Assembly (NCBI GenBank): GCA_039028975.1
Contig: JBCCHB010000016.1
Coordinates: forward strand, 62,001 to 126,000
Origin: JAHBNG01 sp039028975
Lineage (GTDB): Bacteria > Chloroflexota > Anaerolineae > Caldilineales > Caldilineaceae
DNA: 64,000 bases
Direction: 5' to 3'
A program made the translations under genes and the position numbers. Under the pieces are notes generated by a model. It saw only the letters and a program-made list of their open reading frames with translations, was not told the DNA's origin and made no database searches. Shown here piece after piece: positions 16,713 through 26,033 of the stretch (its first letter is position 1; every line of letters begins with the position of its first letter).

Positions 16713-19700
16713 TCAGGATTCGATGCCAAGGTGACTTACTTCTAACAATAACCTATGGTGAACATCGATGCTTTGTAAATAGGTCTTCCGCTGGGCAGGC
16801 GTAAACTGATTCGCGCGCTCCATCAGAAGCTTGTACGCCGATGTGAGCAACCCTATAGCTGCGCTTTGATCCGTTGTCTGCAGTACTTGATAACAGACCC
16901 AATAGATATGAAAAGGCGCAACCGTGCCAGCCAGCGTTGGATCTTTCTCCAAATAGGCACAGATCTTATCGACAGATTGCTTGGCTAGAGCATCCTGGCC
17001 CACAGTCAGATTTACGCTAGCCAAACCTGCTAAGGATTCGATGGCCAGATGATCTTCACCCAATTGGCAACGTATCTCAAACGCGCTTTGATAGGCCGTA
17101 GCTGCCTCTTTCATCTGTTCTGTGGCCCCCAGTGCATGGGCCAAAAGCATCATAGCATCCCCTTTTTCGGTGGGATAGCCCGCTTCGTTTGCGATAGAAA
17201 GCGCTTTTTTCGCATAGATAAAGGCCTCTTCAATATTGGCTACAGTAAAGGCATGAAGCCCGAGATAGCATAATGTTCGCGTCTCCCCCAGCGGGTTGTT
17301 AATCTCATTAACAATAGCCAGAGACTGGGTAAAGTAAGTCAAAGCACATGCGTAGTTACCACAATATAACTGCATCAAACCCAAGTTCCGTAGGGTTCGC
17401 GCTTCACCATCCTGGTCCTTGATACGCTGAGCTATTTCAAGGGCTTGCTGGTAATAAGCCGTGGCACGCATATATTGCCCTTGGAGCAAATAAACCCGAC
17501 CGAGATTGTGGAGTGCTATGCCCTTTCCATACTGGCTACCTGTCTCTTCATTAATACTAATGGCTTGAATAAAGTAGCTAACCGCTTTATCATACTGCCC
17601 CAAGTTCATACCAATTAAGCCAAGATTATTAAGGGTGCTACTCTCATCGGTTCTTGCCCCCATGGTTTGGAAGAGGTGTAAGGCCTGCAAATAGCGCTTT
17701 TCGGCGGCTTCAGAATCTCCCAAGCTCAGCAGAACATTGGCTAGCCCGTGTAGAATCTTGCCCTCAGCAAAGCGGTTGTCTAATTTGCGGCAGATGGAAA
17801 GGGCTTCTTCCTGGTGGGCACGTGCCGCTTTGAAGTTTGCCTGATTCTTGGCTGCTTCACCCAGACCACTGAGTGCAGCCATCATGTGCCTTCTGTTGCC
17901 AACCCTCATTGCAATCTCTTGTGCTTCTCTAAAATAGGCCTCGGCATGTTGATATCGGCTTTGTCGTAGCAGTAGCGTTCCTAACTCAATGAGGGTCTTA
18001 ATTTCGCCATCCACTTCTCTATCTGTGCGAAAAAGGTCAAGCGCTTTCATCAGATGATTCCGTGATTCACCCATTGTTCCCAAGCGGTAGTCGATAGTGC
18101 CCAGTGCCAGATGGGTATCGGCCAGCGCCCGTTGGGACGGTCCATGTCGGGCGAAAGTCAAACTTTGACACAGCAAAGCTTGGGCTTCTTGATAGCGACC
18201 CAAGTGATTGAGTATGTTGCCCAATTGCCCCGTGACCTTCATCCACAATTGAGGTGCATCCAACGATTCGACTACTTCTGTGGCGCGGGTAAGATAGGTT
18301 TGGGCTAGAGCTAAGTAGCCGTAGGACTCTAAAAAGGAGAGTAGATTCAACGTACCCATCACGGCCGCATGACCCATTTGGGTTGAATAGGCTAGATCCA
18401 GCGCAGCCAATACATTGTCAAGCTCTTTCTCAAGTAGTTTGTAGTCTTGCTGTTTTTCATCAATAAAAGAGAGAAAGTAGCGCACAAACGAATAGCAATC
18501 GGTCTCACCTTGATCAGTCAGTCTAGCATAGTCAGCGATAGTCTGATGTAGGGTATAGCGTTCTTTACCCACACTCTCAACAAGGGCCACATCGACCAGT
18601 AGATCTAGGACGTCAACCGAAATAGACGCTGCACCAAGCGCGGCCGCTTCTGAGAAGGTATTGGGCTTGGGTGGGAAGAGAGCCAAAACGCGGAGAGCCT
18701 GCTGGCTATCAGCACCAAGGGCAGCCACCGTAAGCTCAATGGCTGCATACAGAGATCGAGGTGTCTCCAACGGCACTGGAGTTGCCTGAATGGGAAGAGA
18801 ATTTGCATCCGATAGCTTGAGTCGACCTTCTACTGTTTGTAACTTTGCCAGTGCATCCCGCAGACGCCGGGGTTGTGCCTTATGCGCAACCCTGCCTAGG
18901 TGCTTCCCCATTAAGGTAAGCGCCAATGGCAAGCCACCCACGGCGCCAACCAACGATTGTACCGTCGCCTGATCGGCCACTACAGCATCAGGAGCTAGTG
19001 TCTCTAGAAGAGCAAAGCCGTATTCATATTCCAGTTCATTGACCAAATGGGTGTCTGTCCCTGCAAAATCAAAGGCCACATCAGGAAAGCGCGTGGTCAG
19101 CAGATACGAGCAATTTGGGCCACCTACCTTAAATGACCATGCTACTTCGGTAGACCAGGCGTCATCGATAACCAGCAAAAACCGCTTTAGGCCAATGGTC
19201 CCTTGAACCATGCGGGCGCGATCTGCTGCGCTGGGCTTGGCCGCAAGTTCATTGGCAGAAACACCCAGCACCTTCCCCAAAATTCCTAGAAGTGCAGCCA
19301 CATCTGGGGTTGGTCCTAGCCCAATCCAGAGCACACCGCCAGTATAATGGCCAATCACATCCGCATCATGAACCAATTCGATAGTCAAGGCGCTTTTGCC
19401 GACGCCAGGCAGACCATGCAGGGCAAGTAAAGTGTTATCTTTCTCTACAATGAATCGCTGCCTCAGTTCGCCAAGCAAGTCGCTTCGCCCAATGAGTGGG
19501 TAGGGAGGACGCGGGGGCACGAAAAAGATGGTTGGAGATCCTGACCTAGCGACTTGGCTTCCGGCGCTTTGCTTCTTGGTAATTTCGCCTATGCTGGCTG
19601 GCTCTTTTTTACTATCCGTTGATCCATCTTCATGGTGGATTGCTTGATCGTTAACTTGGATAGCCCATTCGTATAATCTGTCGGCCACGAGCTCAAGGGC

Positions 19701-20084
19701 ACGGGTCTGTTCATATTGACAGGTACGCTGGGAGACATGAAGTTGTGCCGCAATCCAGTCCAAACTCCTCCCCTTAATAAATCGCTCCCGCAAGATAAAA
19801 TAGGGTCGCCATCGTCTGTCTGCCAGATCCCAATACCCATCAGCAATCGGCTTACCATTGATCCTTTCAGGGGATATGGATTCCATGGCGGCCCCTAATA
19901 GTTCCCGCAGGGCTATGCCACGTCCAGAGGCCGAATCTCCATAACCATTCCCTTCTCGGTGGCTGAGAACCAATGGCGTCTTTGCGAGAGGAAGTTGCCC
20001 CAATACATCAGTCTGATTCCAAGCTTTTAAAGCTTCGCGTAGTGACTTCGTGCTAAGCCCATATGCAGCTCTCTCTTCTTGCAA
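16713..20084 (-). CDS. NB-ARC / TPR STAND regulator
   Basis: 1123 residues starting at a TTG (20084) with a GAGG 9 bases upstream. The N-terminal 150 residues hold a helix-turn-helix-like stretch (SLDWIAAQLHVSQRTCQYEQ, near residue 120). An NB-ARC module follows: P-loop GLPGVGKSAL (about 228), kinase-2 FLLVIDDAW, sensor YLLTTRF, and the GLPLAL motif. The C-terminal 600 residues are TPR repeats (about 14 or more). This architecture is like AfsR-type or other STAND transcription regulators where TPRs sense and NB-ARC oligomerises. It is divergent from a secreted repeat protein gene, and the shared spacer contains an 11-bp repeat array that may be the binding site. A signalling or conflict role is possible; no effector domain is seen. 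Confidence 0.8.
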   Translation of the reverse strand: MQEERAAYGLSTKSLREALKAWNQTDVLGQLPLAKTPLVLSHREGNGYGDSASGRGIALRELLGAAMESISPERINGKPIADGYWDLADRRWRPYFILRERFIKGRSLDWIAAQLHVSQRTCQYEQTRALELVADRLYEWAIQVNDQAIHHEDGSTDSKKEPASIGEITKKQSAGSQVARSGSPTIFFVPPRPPYPLIGRSDLLGELRQRFIVEKDNTLLALHGLPGVGKSALTIELVHDADVIGHYTGGVLWIGLGPTPDVAALLGILGKVLGVSANELAAKPSAADRARMVQGTIGLKRFLLVIDDAWSTEVAWSFKVGGPNCSYLLTTRFPDVAFDFAGTDTHLVNELEYEYGFALLETLAPDAVVADQATVQSLVGAVGGLPLALTLMGKHLGRVAHKAQPRRLRDALAKLQTVEGRLKLSDANSLPIQATPVPLETPRSLYAAIELTVAALGADSQQALRVLALFPPKPNTFSEAAALGAASISVDVLDLLVDVALVESVGKERYTLHQTIADYARLTDQGETDCYSFVRYFLSFIDEKQQDYKLLEKELDNVLAALDLAYSTQMGHAAVMGTLNLLSFLESYGYLALAQTYLTRATEVVESLDAPQLWMKVTGQLGNILNHLGRYQEAQALLCQSLTFARHGPSQRALADTHLALGTIDYRLGTMGESRNHLMKALDLFRTDREVDGEIKTLIELGTLLLRQSRYQHAEAYFREAQEIAMRVGNRRHMMAALSGLGEAAKNQANFKAARAHQEEALSICRKLDNRFAEGKILHGLANVLLSLGDSEAAEKRYLQALHLFQTMGARTDESSTLNNLGLIGMNLGQYDKAVSYFIQAISINEETGSQYGKGIALHNLGRVYLLQGQYMRATAYYQQALEIAQRIKDQDGEARTLRNLGLMQLYCGNYACALTYFTQSLAIVNEINNPLGETRTLCYLGLHAFTVANIEEAFIYAKKALSIANEAGYPTEKGDAMMLLAHALGATEQMKEAATAYQSAFEIRCQLGEDHLAIESLAGLASVNLTVGQDALAKQSVDKICAYLEKDPTLAGTVAPFHIYWVCYQVLQTTDQSAAIGLLTSAYKLLMERANQFTPAQRKTYLQSIDVHHRLLLEVSHLGIES

Positions 20085-20174
20085 AATCTATACCTCACAC
20101 ACACATTTGTTATGGCGAATGATATCACCATATTATGGGACGCTCATCTGGATCTGTCAACTCATCAGATAAAA

Positions 20175-20229
20175 TCTCTTGCACCTTGGTTGCACTTCTT
20201 TTGCCTATTTTCTGCATTTCTCTTGCACT
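20175..20229. promoter_or_regulatory. Five tandem 11-bp repeats (TTGCAC core)
   Basis: The hexamer TTGCAC or a close relative starts at 20179, 20190, 20201, 20212 and 20223, an exact 11-bp spacing, in the consensus TYTYTTGCACT (third and fourth copies are degenerate). Five sites on one face of the helix are typical of PhoB/OmpR-fold regulators or cooperative oligomeric activators. The array sits between the divergent start codons at 20084 and 20309, about 90 and 80 bp from them. The likely binder is the flanking NB-ARC regulator, which is inference. Confidence 0.7.
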
Positions 20230-20308
20230 ACCGAGTGGCACAAGCGGATATGATAGTCAATAGCTCCTTGATAACAAAGGAGCAAAATAGTAACAAAGGA
20301 ACAAGGTA

Positions 20309-22654
20309 ATGAAAGAATACACTTTAAAACGATGGATTGAGAGAATTTTGGCAATCACGCTGCTGACCCTGAGTCTTTTCTTATTTGGGAGCACTGAGAC
20401 ATTTGCCACTGGGATATTCACCCCTGACACGAGCCAATCTGTCAATGTTGCTACCATTAGCGGACAGGTGGTGGATGAGGAGACACGCCAGGGTATACCC
20501 GGTGTGCAGGTCTCTATGGTTCGGCAAGACATGGAGGGACGCGTGGTCGTAGTCACCGACACCAGTGGCGGATATAGCGCTAACGCTGTACCCCCGGGCG
20601 TCTATCAGATCACATTTCTACCACCACTTCCATACTTTGCCGAGAACTACGACGACTTCGCCGTCGGATGGGGAATACCCAACTTTGTAACGGCAACGGA
20701 AGGGGCAACCATTCGTACTGTTAATGCCGATCTGCGCAAAGGCTTGACTGTTTCAGGCCGAGTCGTGGACGAGGATGGAAACGGTCTACCCAATATAGGT
20801 ATTTCCGCTAAGGGACGCGGTTCACTCAACCCATTCGTTGGTACGAATACAGCCGCGGACGGTACGTTCTCCCTTGGACCGCTCTGGCCTGATGCCTATT
20901 TGCTCTTCTTTCGCTCTACTGGACGTCAAGCCAGTCAGTGGTATGATGGAGCAAGTCGAGCAATTGATGCAACGTGGTTAGATGTATCAGCCGATGTGGC
21001 GGATTTAGCGATTGAACTTCGTGCCGGTGCAAGAATCAGCGGTCGCATTACTGATCCAGATGGGCAACCCGTGCAGTTTGCATCCGTTAGCGCCTATCCA
21101 GCGGGGAGCGGGGGGGCTATGGCCTTTGGCTTTACCGATGCAGACGGGAACTACACAATGAATCCTGGCCTGCCAACTGGATGGTACCAAGTTCAGGCTG
21201 TGGCCAATCAGGCGTTCACTTGGAACGGTGGTACCAGTAACCAAGATAGTTCGGTACCAATCTCCGTCACACAAGGAATCTCTATCCCTAATGTGGATAT
21301 CCAAATTCAGCCCTTAACCCAGACCGGATCGATCCGCGGCACTGTTACCAACGCAGTGACCGGTTTTGGCGTCTCTACATCTGTTACGGCATATGGCACG
21401 GGGCGCAGAAGCTTTGGCAGTCAATTTGCTAACAATGGCGAATTTGAGTTGACAGGGCTACCACCTGGAGAATACTGGGTTGAGTTCAATGCTGGCTCAG
21501 AATACTATATCATCTATTATGACGAGCAAGTCGCTCTCGGCGCTGCCACGCCAGTCACCGTTGAGGCTGGAGAGACAACGGTCATTTCCCAATCATTACA
21601 GCTTCCTGGTACCATCAGCGGGATTGTTACGGCAGAGATGACGGGCAGTATGACAGAAAGTATGCCTGTAGTGGTGCCTGGAACCCAGGTCCAAGTTTGG
21701 CCTGTTGGTACTGAAACCTTTACACCAACGGTTCCATCCGCTTCAATGGTTACCGGGCTGAATGGGCAATATACCGTAGATGGCCTGATTCCAGGAGACT
21801 ATCGGCTCTATTTCTCCCCGCCTAGCCCTTACCTGGGTGAATGGTATAGCAACAGTCATCAGTATGCATCTGCCCAAGTTGTCACTGTATTGCCAAATGA
21901 AACAACACCTAATGTGGATGCATCGGTGCGCACAGGTGTCGTTATCACGGGGACTGCCCGAGCTGAAGGAACAGGTGAACCGCTTGTCGGAGCGACCGTC
22001 ATCGCCAAGTTTGTTGATCCGCAGGCGATCTCTGCGGCAAGTTCGCCAGTACAATATGATTATCTTTGTGAGGACTTGATAGATAGCCTGCTTCCTGCTC
22101 CACTCGAGATTCTCTTTGGCAATGTGACCATGTGGGGGACATTCAAGATGTTGCTTCCGCCAGAGGCATTTGCAAAATTTTGCCTGGATACAGTGCGCGT
22201 CCACCCTAAATATTTTTCAAAATTTTTGGGTAACGTGGACACAGAAGATCTGGCACAGGCTGTCGAAATTTTGGCCCCATCCCCGCCAACACTTGAATTC
22301 GAGAATCCACTGGGCAGCCAAATCAAACTTACCTTAATTACCCCTACAGAGCGGCCAGATGGCGTTAGAATATTCGTTCCAGTACGTAATGGGATTGTTC
22401 GGTATGCTGACGCCAGAACTGGCATGGAACGGACGGCGCTCGCTGATGAAAATGGCAATGTCAAAATTTCTGCCTTGCCAAGAGGCACTTACCGTCTGGT
22501 GGTGGGGCCACCCGGTCAAGAAATTTATGATCTTGAGTTTTCTGTCAATGGCAGAGATGATGTGTGTGAAACACGCATCGTGCGTGCACATGAGGCGCCA
22601 CTTATTACATACATTCCGTATGCAAGTGGTGCAAATGGTCAACTAGTTCGTTAA
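20309..22654 (+). CDS. Secreted protein with repeated carboxypeptidase-regulatory-like (SdrD B/CNA B-like) domains
   Basis: 781 residues with a signal peptide at about 1-34 (LTLLSLFLFG type core, cut after TFA). At least five beta-sandwich units follow, each marked by SGQVVDEETRQGIPGVQV, SGRVVDEDGNGLPNI, SGRITDPDGQPVQFASV, IRGTVTN and ITGTARAEGTGEPLVGA, and ending in PPGxYxxxF or similar. These are Pfam carboxypeptidase regulatory-like domains, often found in surface or extracellular structural proteins. No sorting signal or membrane anchor is seen at the C-terminus. It is divergent from the NB-ARC gene and likely controlled through the 11-bp repeats. No enzyme domain was recognised. Confidence 0.75.
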   Translation: MKEYTLKRWIERILAITLLTLSLFLFGSTETFATGIFTPDTSQSVNVATISGQVVDEETRQGIPGVQVSMVRQDMEGRVVVVTDTSGGYSANAVPPGVYQITFLPPLPYFAENYDDFAVGWGIPNFVTATEGATIRTVNADLRKGLTVSGRVVDEDGNGLPNIGISAKGRGSLNPFVGTNTAADGTFSLGPLWPDAYLLFFRSTGRQASQWYDGASRAIDATWLDVSADVADLAIELRAGARISGRITDPDGQPVQFASVSAYPAGSGGAMAFGFTDADGNYTMNPGLPTGWYQVQAVANQAFTWNGGTSNQDSSVPISVTQGISIPNVDIQIQPLTQTGSIRGTVTNAVTGFGVSTSVTAYGTGRRSFGSQFANNGEFELTGLPPGEYWVEFNAGSEYYIIYYDEQVALGAATPVTVEAGETTVISQSLQLPGTISGIVTAEMTGSMTESMPVVVPGTQVQVWPVGTETFTPTVPSASMVTGLNGQYTVDGLIPGDYRLYFSPPSPYLGEWYSNSHQYASAQVVTVLPNETTPNVDASVRTGVVITGTARAEGTGEPLVGATVIAKFVDPQAISAASSPVQYDYLCEDLIDSLLPAPLEILFGNVTMWGTFKMLLPPEAFAKFCLDTVRVHPKYFSKFLGNVDTEDLAQAVEILAPSPPTLEFENPLGSQIKLTLITPTERPDGVRIFVPVRNGIVRYADARTGMERTALADENGNVKISALPRGTYRLVVGPPGQEIYDLEFSVNGRDDVCETRIVRAHEAPLITYIPYASGANGQLVR

Positions 22655-23256
22655 GAAGTCAGTCGACGACATCGTATGGTTGGAGGTTGGGATGAACGGC
22701 ACGATCGCTTCGCAACCTTTCAACCTGAGCCTTCACCGTATGTTGCAAGTGGAACGACTGAACTACGTGCCCACTCAGCAGCCGCCCATCGTAAATAACC
22801 TGAGATAGGAGCTCTCTGTACTGGCCGGCAAGGTATGTTCAGGTTATTTACACCTCATTCCCAAACCTATATTGAACCTGCGTGGTTTTGAAGAAGGCAT
22901 TTTGGCTACAGACGTTACCCACTACCTGTGAGAGAATTTGGAAAAGAGTAGTTGGATATGTTTTCGTTATAGAAAAGTATAAAATCGGCTCCGAAAGATG
23001 GACAGATTTTGGCTACTCATGTAGTGGTCACTCTAACCTAGTTGACAGCTGATTAGTTGAAAACTATTGCATATTCATAGAGAGAAATAAATTCTCAGAA
23101 TCCTATTCACACCCAGTTGACCTCAATACCGATGGTATAACGAATTCTGTGTAAAATTCCAGGCGTTCTGAGTGGACACGTCCTCTATTTCGCCTTTTAC
23201 ACAACCATCGTTATACGAACCAATACCTGGGAGAGCGATCCCGATGTTGATGGGCG
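22655..23256. other. 602-bp spacer with a short ORF and a hairpin
   Basis: A 38-codon frame at 22692-22808 has a GGAGG site 5 bases before its ATG and no recognised homology. A perfect 13-bp inverted repeat, GTAAATAACCTGA (22791-22803) and its complement (22839-22851), overlaps its 3' end and may be a transcription terminator or an IS remnant. Another pair, TGTGTAAAA near 23150 with its complement near 23196, is weaker. Nothing else was identified. Confidence 0.35.
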
Positions 23257-23271
23257 TTGAGAACGACTGAC

Positions 23272-24069
23272 ATGGGAGAAAAGACCTCAATGCAAATATT
23301 AGAAAAGCGAGATGCATGGCTCGCTGAATTCGAAGATGGATGGCTCAAAAAGTACAATGAAACAGGCGAGATTGTCTGGGATCTCTACAATCTTCCTCGA
23401 AATCAAGAGGCACCAGCCGGTAAAGGAGTTGACTTAAGTCAAAGCCGCTTGTTGCTAATCTCTTCGGCAGGCGGCTATTTGAAGGGTAAGCAAGAGCCAT
23501 TTGATGCGGCTCATGATCTGGGCGACTATTCTATTCGCACCTTTCCTTCCACCAGCCAACCTGGGGAGATTGCCTTTGCCCATGAACATTTCGATCACAC
23601 CGCCGTCAATGCTGATCAGCAGGTTCTGCTACCGTTGGCCCACTTACGTGAGCGGGTGGATGCTGGCGGCATTGGTGAACTTGCCCCCTCGGTTGTTAAC
23701 TTTATGGGATATCAACCTGTCGCAACCCGAGTTGTCGACGAGACGATTCCTGCTATTCTGGAGGTAGCAAAAGACGAGCAGATCGATGCCGCACTCCTGG
23801 TACCCTCTTGACCGATCTGTACTCAGTCCGTCGGACTGATCGCCAGAGCACTAGAGATGGTCGGTGTTGCCACAACGCTGACAAGTTGGAATGCTGGACG
23901 GACCCGGTTGACCATGCCACCACGAGCAACGTTTACCCGTTTAGCACGAGGCGCAACCATTGGCCAGCCCAATGATTTGGAGCAGCAGCGACGCATTTTG
24001 GACGCAACGTTAGTGTTGTTGGCGGAGGATGCACCGCAGAAACCTGTGGTGTTGGCGGAGGTTGCTTGA
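23272..24069 (+). CDS. Selenoprotein, glycine/sarcosine/betaine reductase selenoprotein B-like (TGA read as Sec)
   Basis: A TGA at 23809-23811 splits what otherwise reads as one 265-residue protein in a single frame. Around it the sequence is VPS-U-PICTQSVGLIARALE, matching the U-x-x-C redox motif of GrdB-like selenoprotein B family proteins whose Cys versions have a Cys at this site. The segment after the TGA (MVGVATTLTSW) continues the same fold, and a SECIS-like hairpin follows. It is probably a redox or reductase subunit-like protein, role unknown. The start could be 23272 or 23290 (preceded by GGGAGAAAAG). If the organism lacks Sec machinery, this would be a truncated pseudogene instead. 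Confidence 0.7.
23812..23842 (+). promoter_or_regulatory. Bacterial SECIS-like hairpin for Sec insertion
   Basis: Directly after the TGA, TCAGTCC (23823-23829) pairs with GGACTGA (23833-23839) around the three-base loop GUC, with a further CGA/UCG pairing below after a bulge. The loop starts with G, 18 bases after the TGA. These features match the bacterial SECIS rule: a stem-loop about 16-37 bases after UGA with a G in the first two loop positions. Confidence 0.65.
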
Positions 24070-24131
24070 GCAGATAATCAATATATCCCCGGTTGCTACA
24101 TGATGGGGACGACCAACGTGAACCCCATTTA

Positions 24132-24554
24132 TTATGGCGGATGCTTGCCTGCCATCACAAACAGAGTACGGATGTTAACCAAAGGTTGTCTGTTCATTTT
24201 CAATGCTGCGACAGTTGCTCGGCCTGTTGGTGTTAGCCCAATGATATGTAGGTAATCATTGCTCCAGCTAAAATGGTCATTCCAATTTTGATCCCGTGGG
24301 TGATATAGTGGAATTATCAATTTGCTGACAGGATCAATCCCCTCGGTTTTGATATACTTATGCCCGTTACATCCACCGCAGGCGTAACACAAGTTTTCCA
24401 AAACGGTTTCTCCACCCTTCGCTACTGGGATGATGTGTTCATATACGAATGATTGAGCCGAAAAATCTGCCCAACACTGGCAGTATTCGCAACGGAAAGA
24501 GGCCCGCTCTTTGATTCCCTCACATTCTTCCTTAGAGAGGTTTCGTCTAGGCAT
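24132..24554 (-). CDS. HNH endonuclease
   Basis: About 140 residues from the ATG at 24554 (MPRRNLSKEE). The HNH nuclease is clear: CEYCQ zinc-binding pair, then EHIIPVAKGGETVLENLC with the catalytic HIIP motif, then CGGCNGHK. Small stand-alone HNH proteins cut DNA with metal help and are common in mobile or defence contexts. The start overlaps the upstream gene by 8 bp, implying translational coupling. Specificity is unknown. Confidence 0.8.
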   Translation of the reverse strand: MPRRNLSKEECEGIKERASFRCEYCQCWADFSAQSFVYEHIIPVAKGGETVLENLCYACGGCNGHKYIKTEGIDPVSKLIIPLYHPRDQNWNDHFSWSNDYLHIIGLTPTGRATVAALKMNRQPLVNIRTLFVMAGKHPP

Positions 24555-24957
24555 ATGCCGGTGGTGCCTCAAGTCCAAGCTGGGTCATTAATTGATCCAG
24601 GGTTATATTGCGTAGTTGAGATAGCTCAATTAAGCATTTAAGTCTATCGACATCGGCTTCTTCAACGATTTGGATTAACCCAAGCAATTCCTGATGTTCG
24701 TCACCTTCAAGCTCTTCTGCCAATAGTTTCTTTTGCAGCTCATCGTATCGATTCTGGACATCATCAGGCACGCTTTCTCCAATTTTACGAAGGAGCGCTG
24801 ATTCCTGAGCTGGCAGACTTTTGGCCTTGCGCTGCGCTAAAATCAGGCTAATTTCAGAGAGAATCTGCTCGATTTCAGCTGTCTCTAGCTGAGATACCCC
24901 GCCGATTAGCTCATGAAGTTCGATATTGACTTCGGATCTCAGTTGTACAGTTGTCAT
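24547..24957 (-). CDS. Small helical protein coupled to an HNH nuclease
   Basis: 136 residues, rich in charged helix formers (EIEQILSEISLILAQRK; LQKKLLAEELEG), consistent with a coiled coil. No family was recognised. It overlaps the HNH gene by 8 bp, and such pairs recur in Chloroflexota and Cyanobacteria, so it may be an accessory or inhibitory partner. That interpretation is inference. Confidence 0.55.
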   Translation of the reverse strand: MTTVQLRSEVNIELHELIGGVSQLETAEIEQILSEISLILAQRKAKSLPAQESALLRKIGESVPDDVQNRYDELQKKLLAEELEGDEHQELLGLIQIVEEADVDRLKCLIELSQLRNITLDQLMTQLGLEAPPAYA

Positions 24958-25107
24958 ATCCACCTCTGTCCATATTGCCTACAAATTCACTTTTTCCTTC
25001 CAACGGTGTCGTCAGTTTACCATATTTGATACACAATACCATAAATCTTCAGAAATTCTTCGGATCCAGCCATATTCCGGTAGGTAAAACTATGATAAAA
25101 TAGAGGC

Positions 25108-25290
25108 ATGAACCGGCGGATACTGATCGTAGACGATGACAAGGGAATTGTGCGTATCCTGCGCGGCTATTTAGAGGACGCCGGATATATTGTTACGACA
25201 AAAGACGAGGCAGTTGCTTTCTCTAACCCACTTGGCAGTTTCCCCTTCAACATATGGGCTGAACTGGGTACAGCCCATTCTTGTCCCTAA
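25108..25290 (+). pseudogene. Truncated response-regulator receiver domain
   Basis: Encodes the first strand and helix of a receiver (ILIVDDDKGIVRILRGYL), including the acidic pair, but homology ends after about 33 residues and the frame runs into unrelated sequence and a stop at 25288-25290. The phosphoacceptor Asp is missing. It is a remnant of a disrupted gene; the tail region may be the end of an inserted element. Confidence 0.6.
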
Positions 25291-25343
25291 ACTAAAATGT
25301 TCACCCCTCCAAGAACCATAGGATAGATCCTTCCGCATAAATT

Positions 25344-25390
25344 TTGATATTTCGTATTTTTCTGCTATTATGTGAGTGAGCACTCACTCA
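25344..25390 (+). promoter_or_regulatory. TetR promoter with palindromic operator
   Basis: TTGATA (25344-25349), a 16-bp spacer and TATTAT (25366-25371) form a sigma-70 promoter. The 18-bp palindrome TGAGTGAGCACTCACTCA (25373-25390), 8-bp arms around CA, overlaps the expected start point. Its position just before the TetR gene suggests self-repression, and it is well placed to affect the following ilvD gene too. Confidence 0.65.
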
Positions 25391-25412
25391 TATATCGAAA
25401 GGAATAGATCTA

Positions 25413-26009
25413 TTGACTGAACAGATCGACACCCGTAAACGGATTATTCAGGCAGCTGCTAGCATTATGTCTCAAAAAGGGATTGCTCGCGCCACTACCA
25501 AGGAGATCGCCCGACTTGCAGGTTGTTCTGAAGGCAATTTGTACAACCACTTTGCTAGTAAGGAGGAGATTTTTCTTGCCATTCTTAGTGAAGAACTGCC
25601 AGCTTTTATGCCTTTGCTTTCAGAACTCCCCGAGCGAGTTGGTCAAGGCAGCCCCCAAGAGACTTTAGCAGAAATTGCCCACGCAGCACTGCTCTTTTAC
25701 AACAAATCCATTCCAATGGGAGCGGCCTTCTTCTCAGAACGAACTTTGTTGGAGCGTCATCGGTTGCTACTCAAGGAAAAGGAGACCGGGCCTCACAAAT
25801 CCAACCAAGCCATAACTGACTATTTGAATGCCGAGAAAGAGATGGGGCGTCTTAGGTCGAATGTCGATGCAGAGACTGTGGCAGATATGATACTGGGTTC
25901 ATGTTTTATGCGTGCCTACTGGCGACAGTTTATTGGCGAAGAGACCTCGCCAAAGTCAGATGAAGAGTTCATAGACCAAATGTTGAGCATATTTCCATTA
26001 GGCACATAG
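25413..26009 (+). CDS. TetR/AcrR family transcriptional repressor
   Basis: 198 residues from a TTG start with an AAGG site upstream. The N-terminal helix-turn-helix is typical: RIIQAAASIMSQKGIARATT then KEIARLAGCSEGNLYNHF. The remaining helices form a ligand pocket (SIPMGAAFFSERTLLERH). An 18-bp palindromic operator lies 23 bp upstream. It lies 24 bp before ilvD and converges, further on, with an exporter gene, so it may regulate ilvD or the MFS gene; the ligand is unknown. Confidence 0.85.
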   Translation: MTEQIDTRKRIIQAAASIMSQKGIARATTKEIARLAGCSEGNLYNHFASKEEIFLAILSEELPAFMPLLSELPERVGQGSPQETLAEIAHAALLFYNKSIPMGAAFFSERTLLERHRLLLKEKETGPHKSNQAITDYLNAEKEMGRLRSNVDAETVADMILGSCFMRAYWRQFIGEETSPKSDEEFIDQMLSIFPLGT

Positions 26010-26033
26010 AGGCTGAATAAAAAGGAACAAATC

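Noticed and set aside
23857..24069. Separate small gene after the TGA at 23809
   Set aside because: It is in the same frame as the upstream part and continues its fold, so it is better read as the C-terminus of one selenoprotein.
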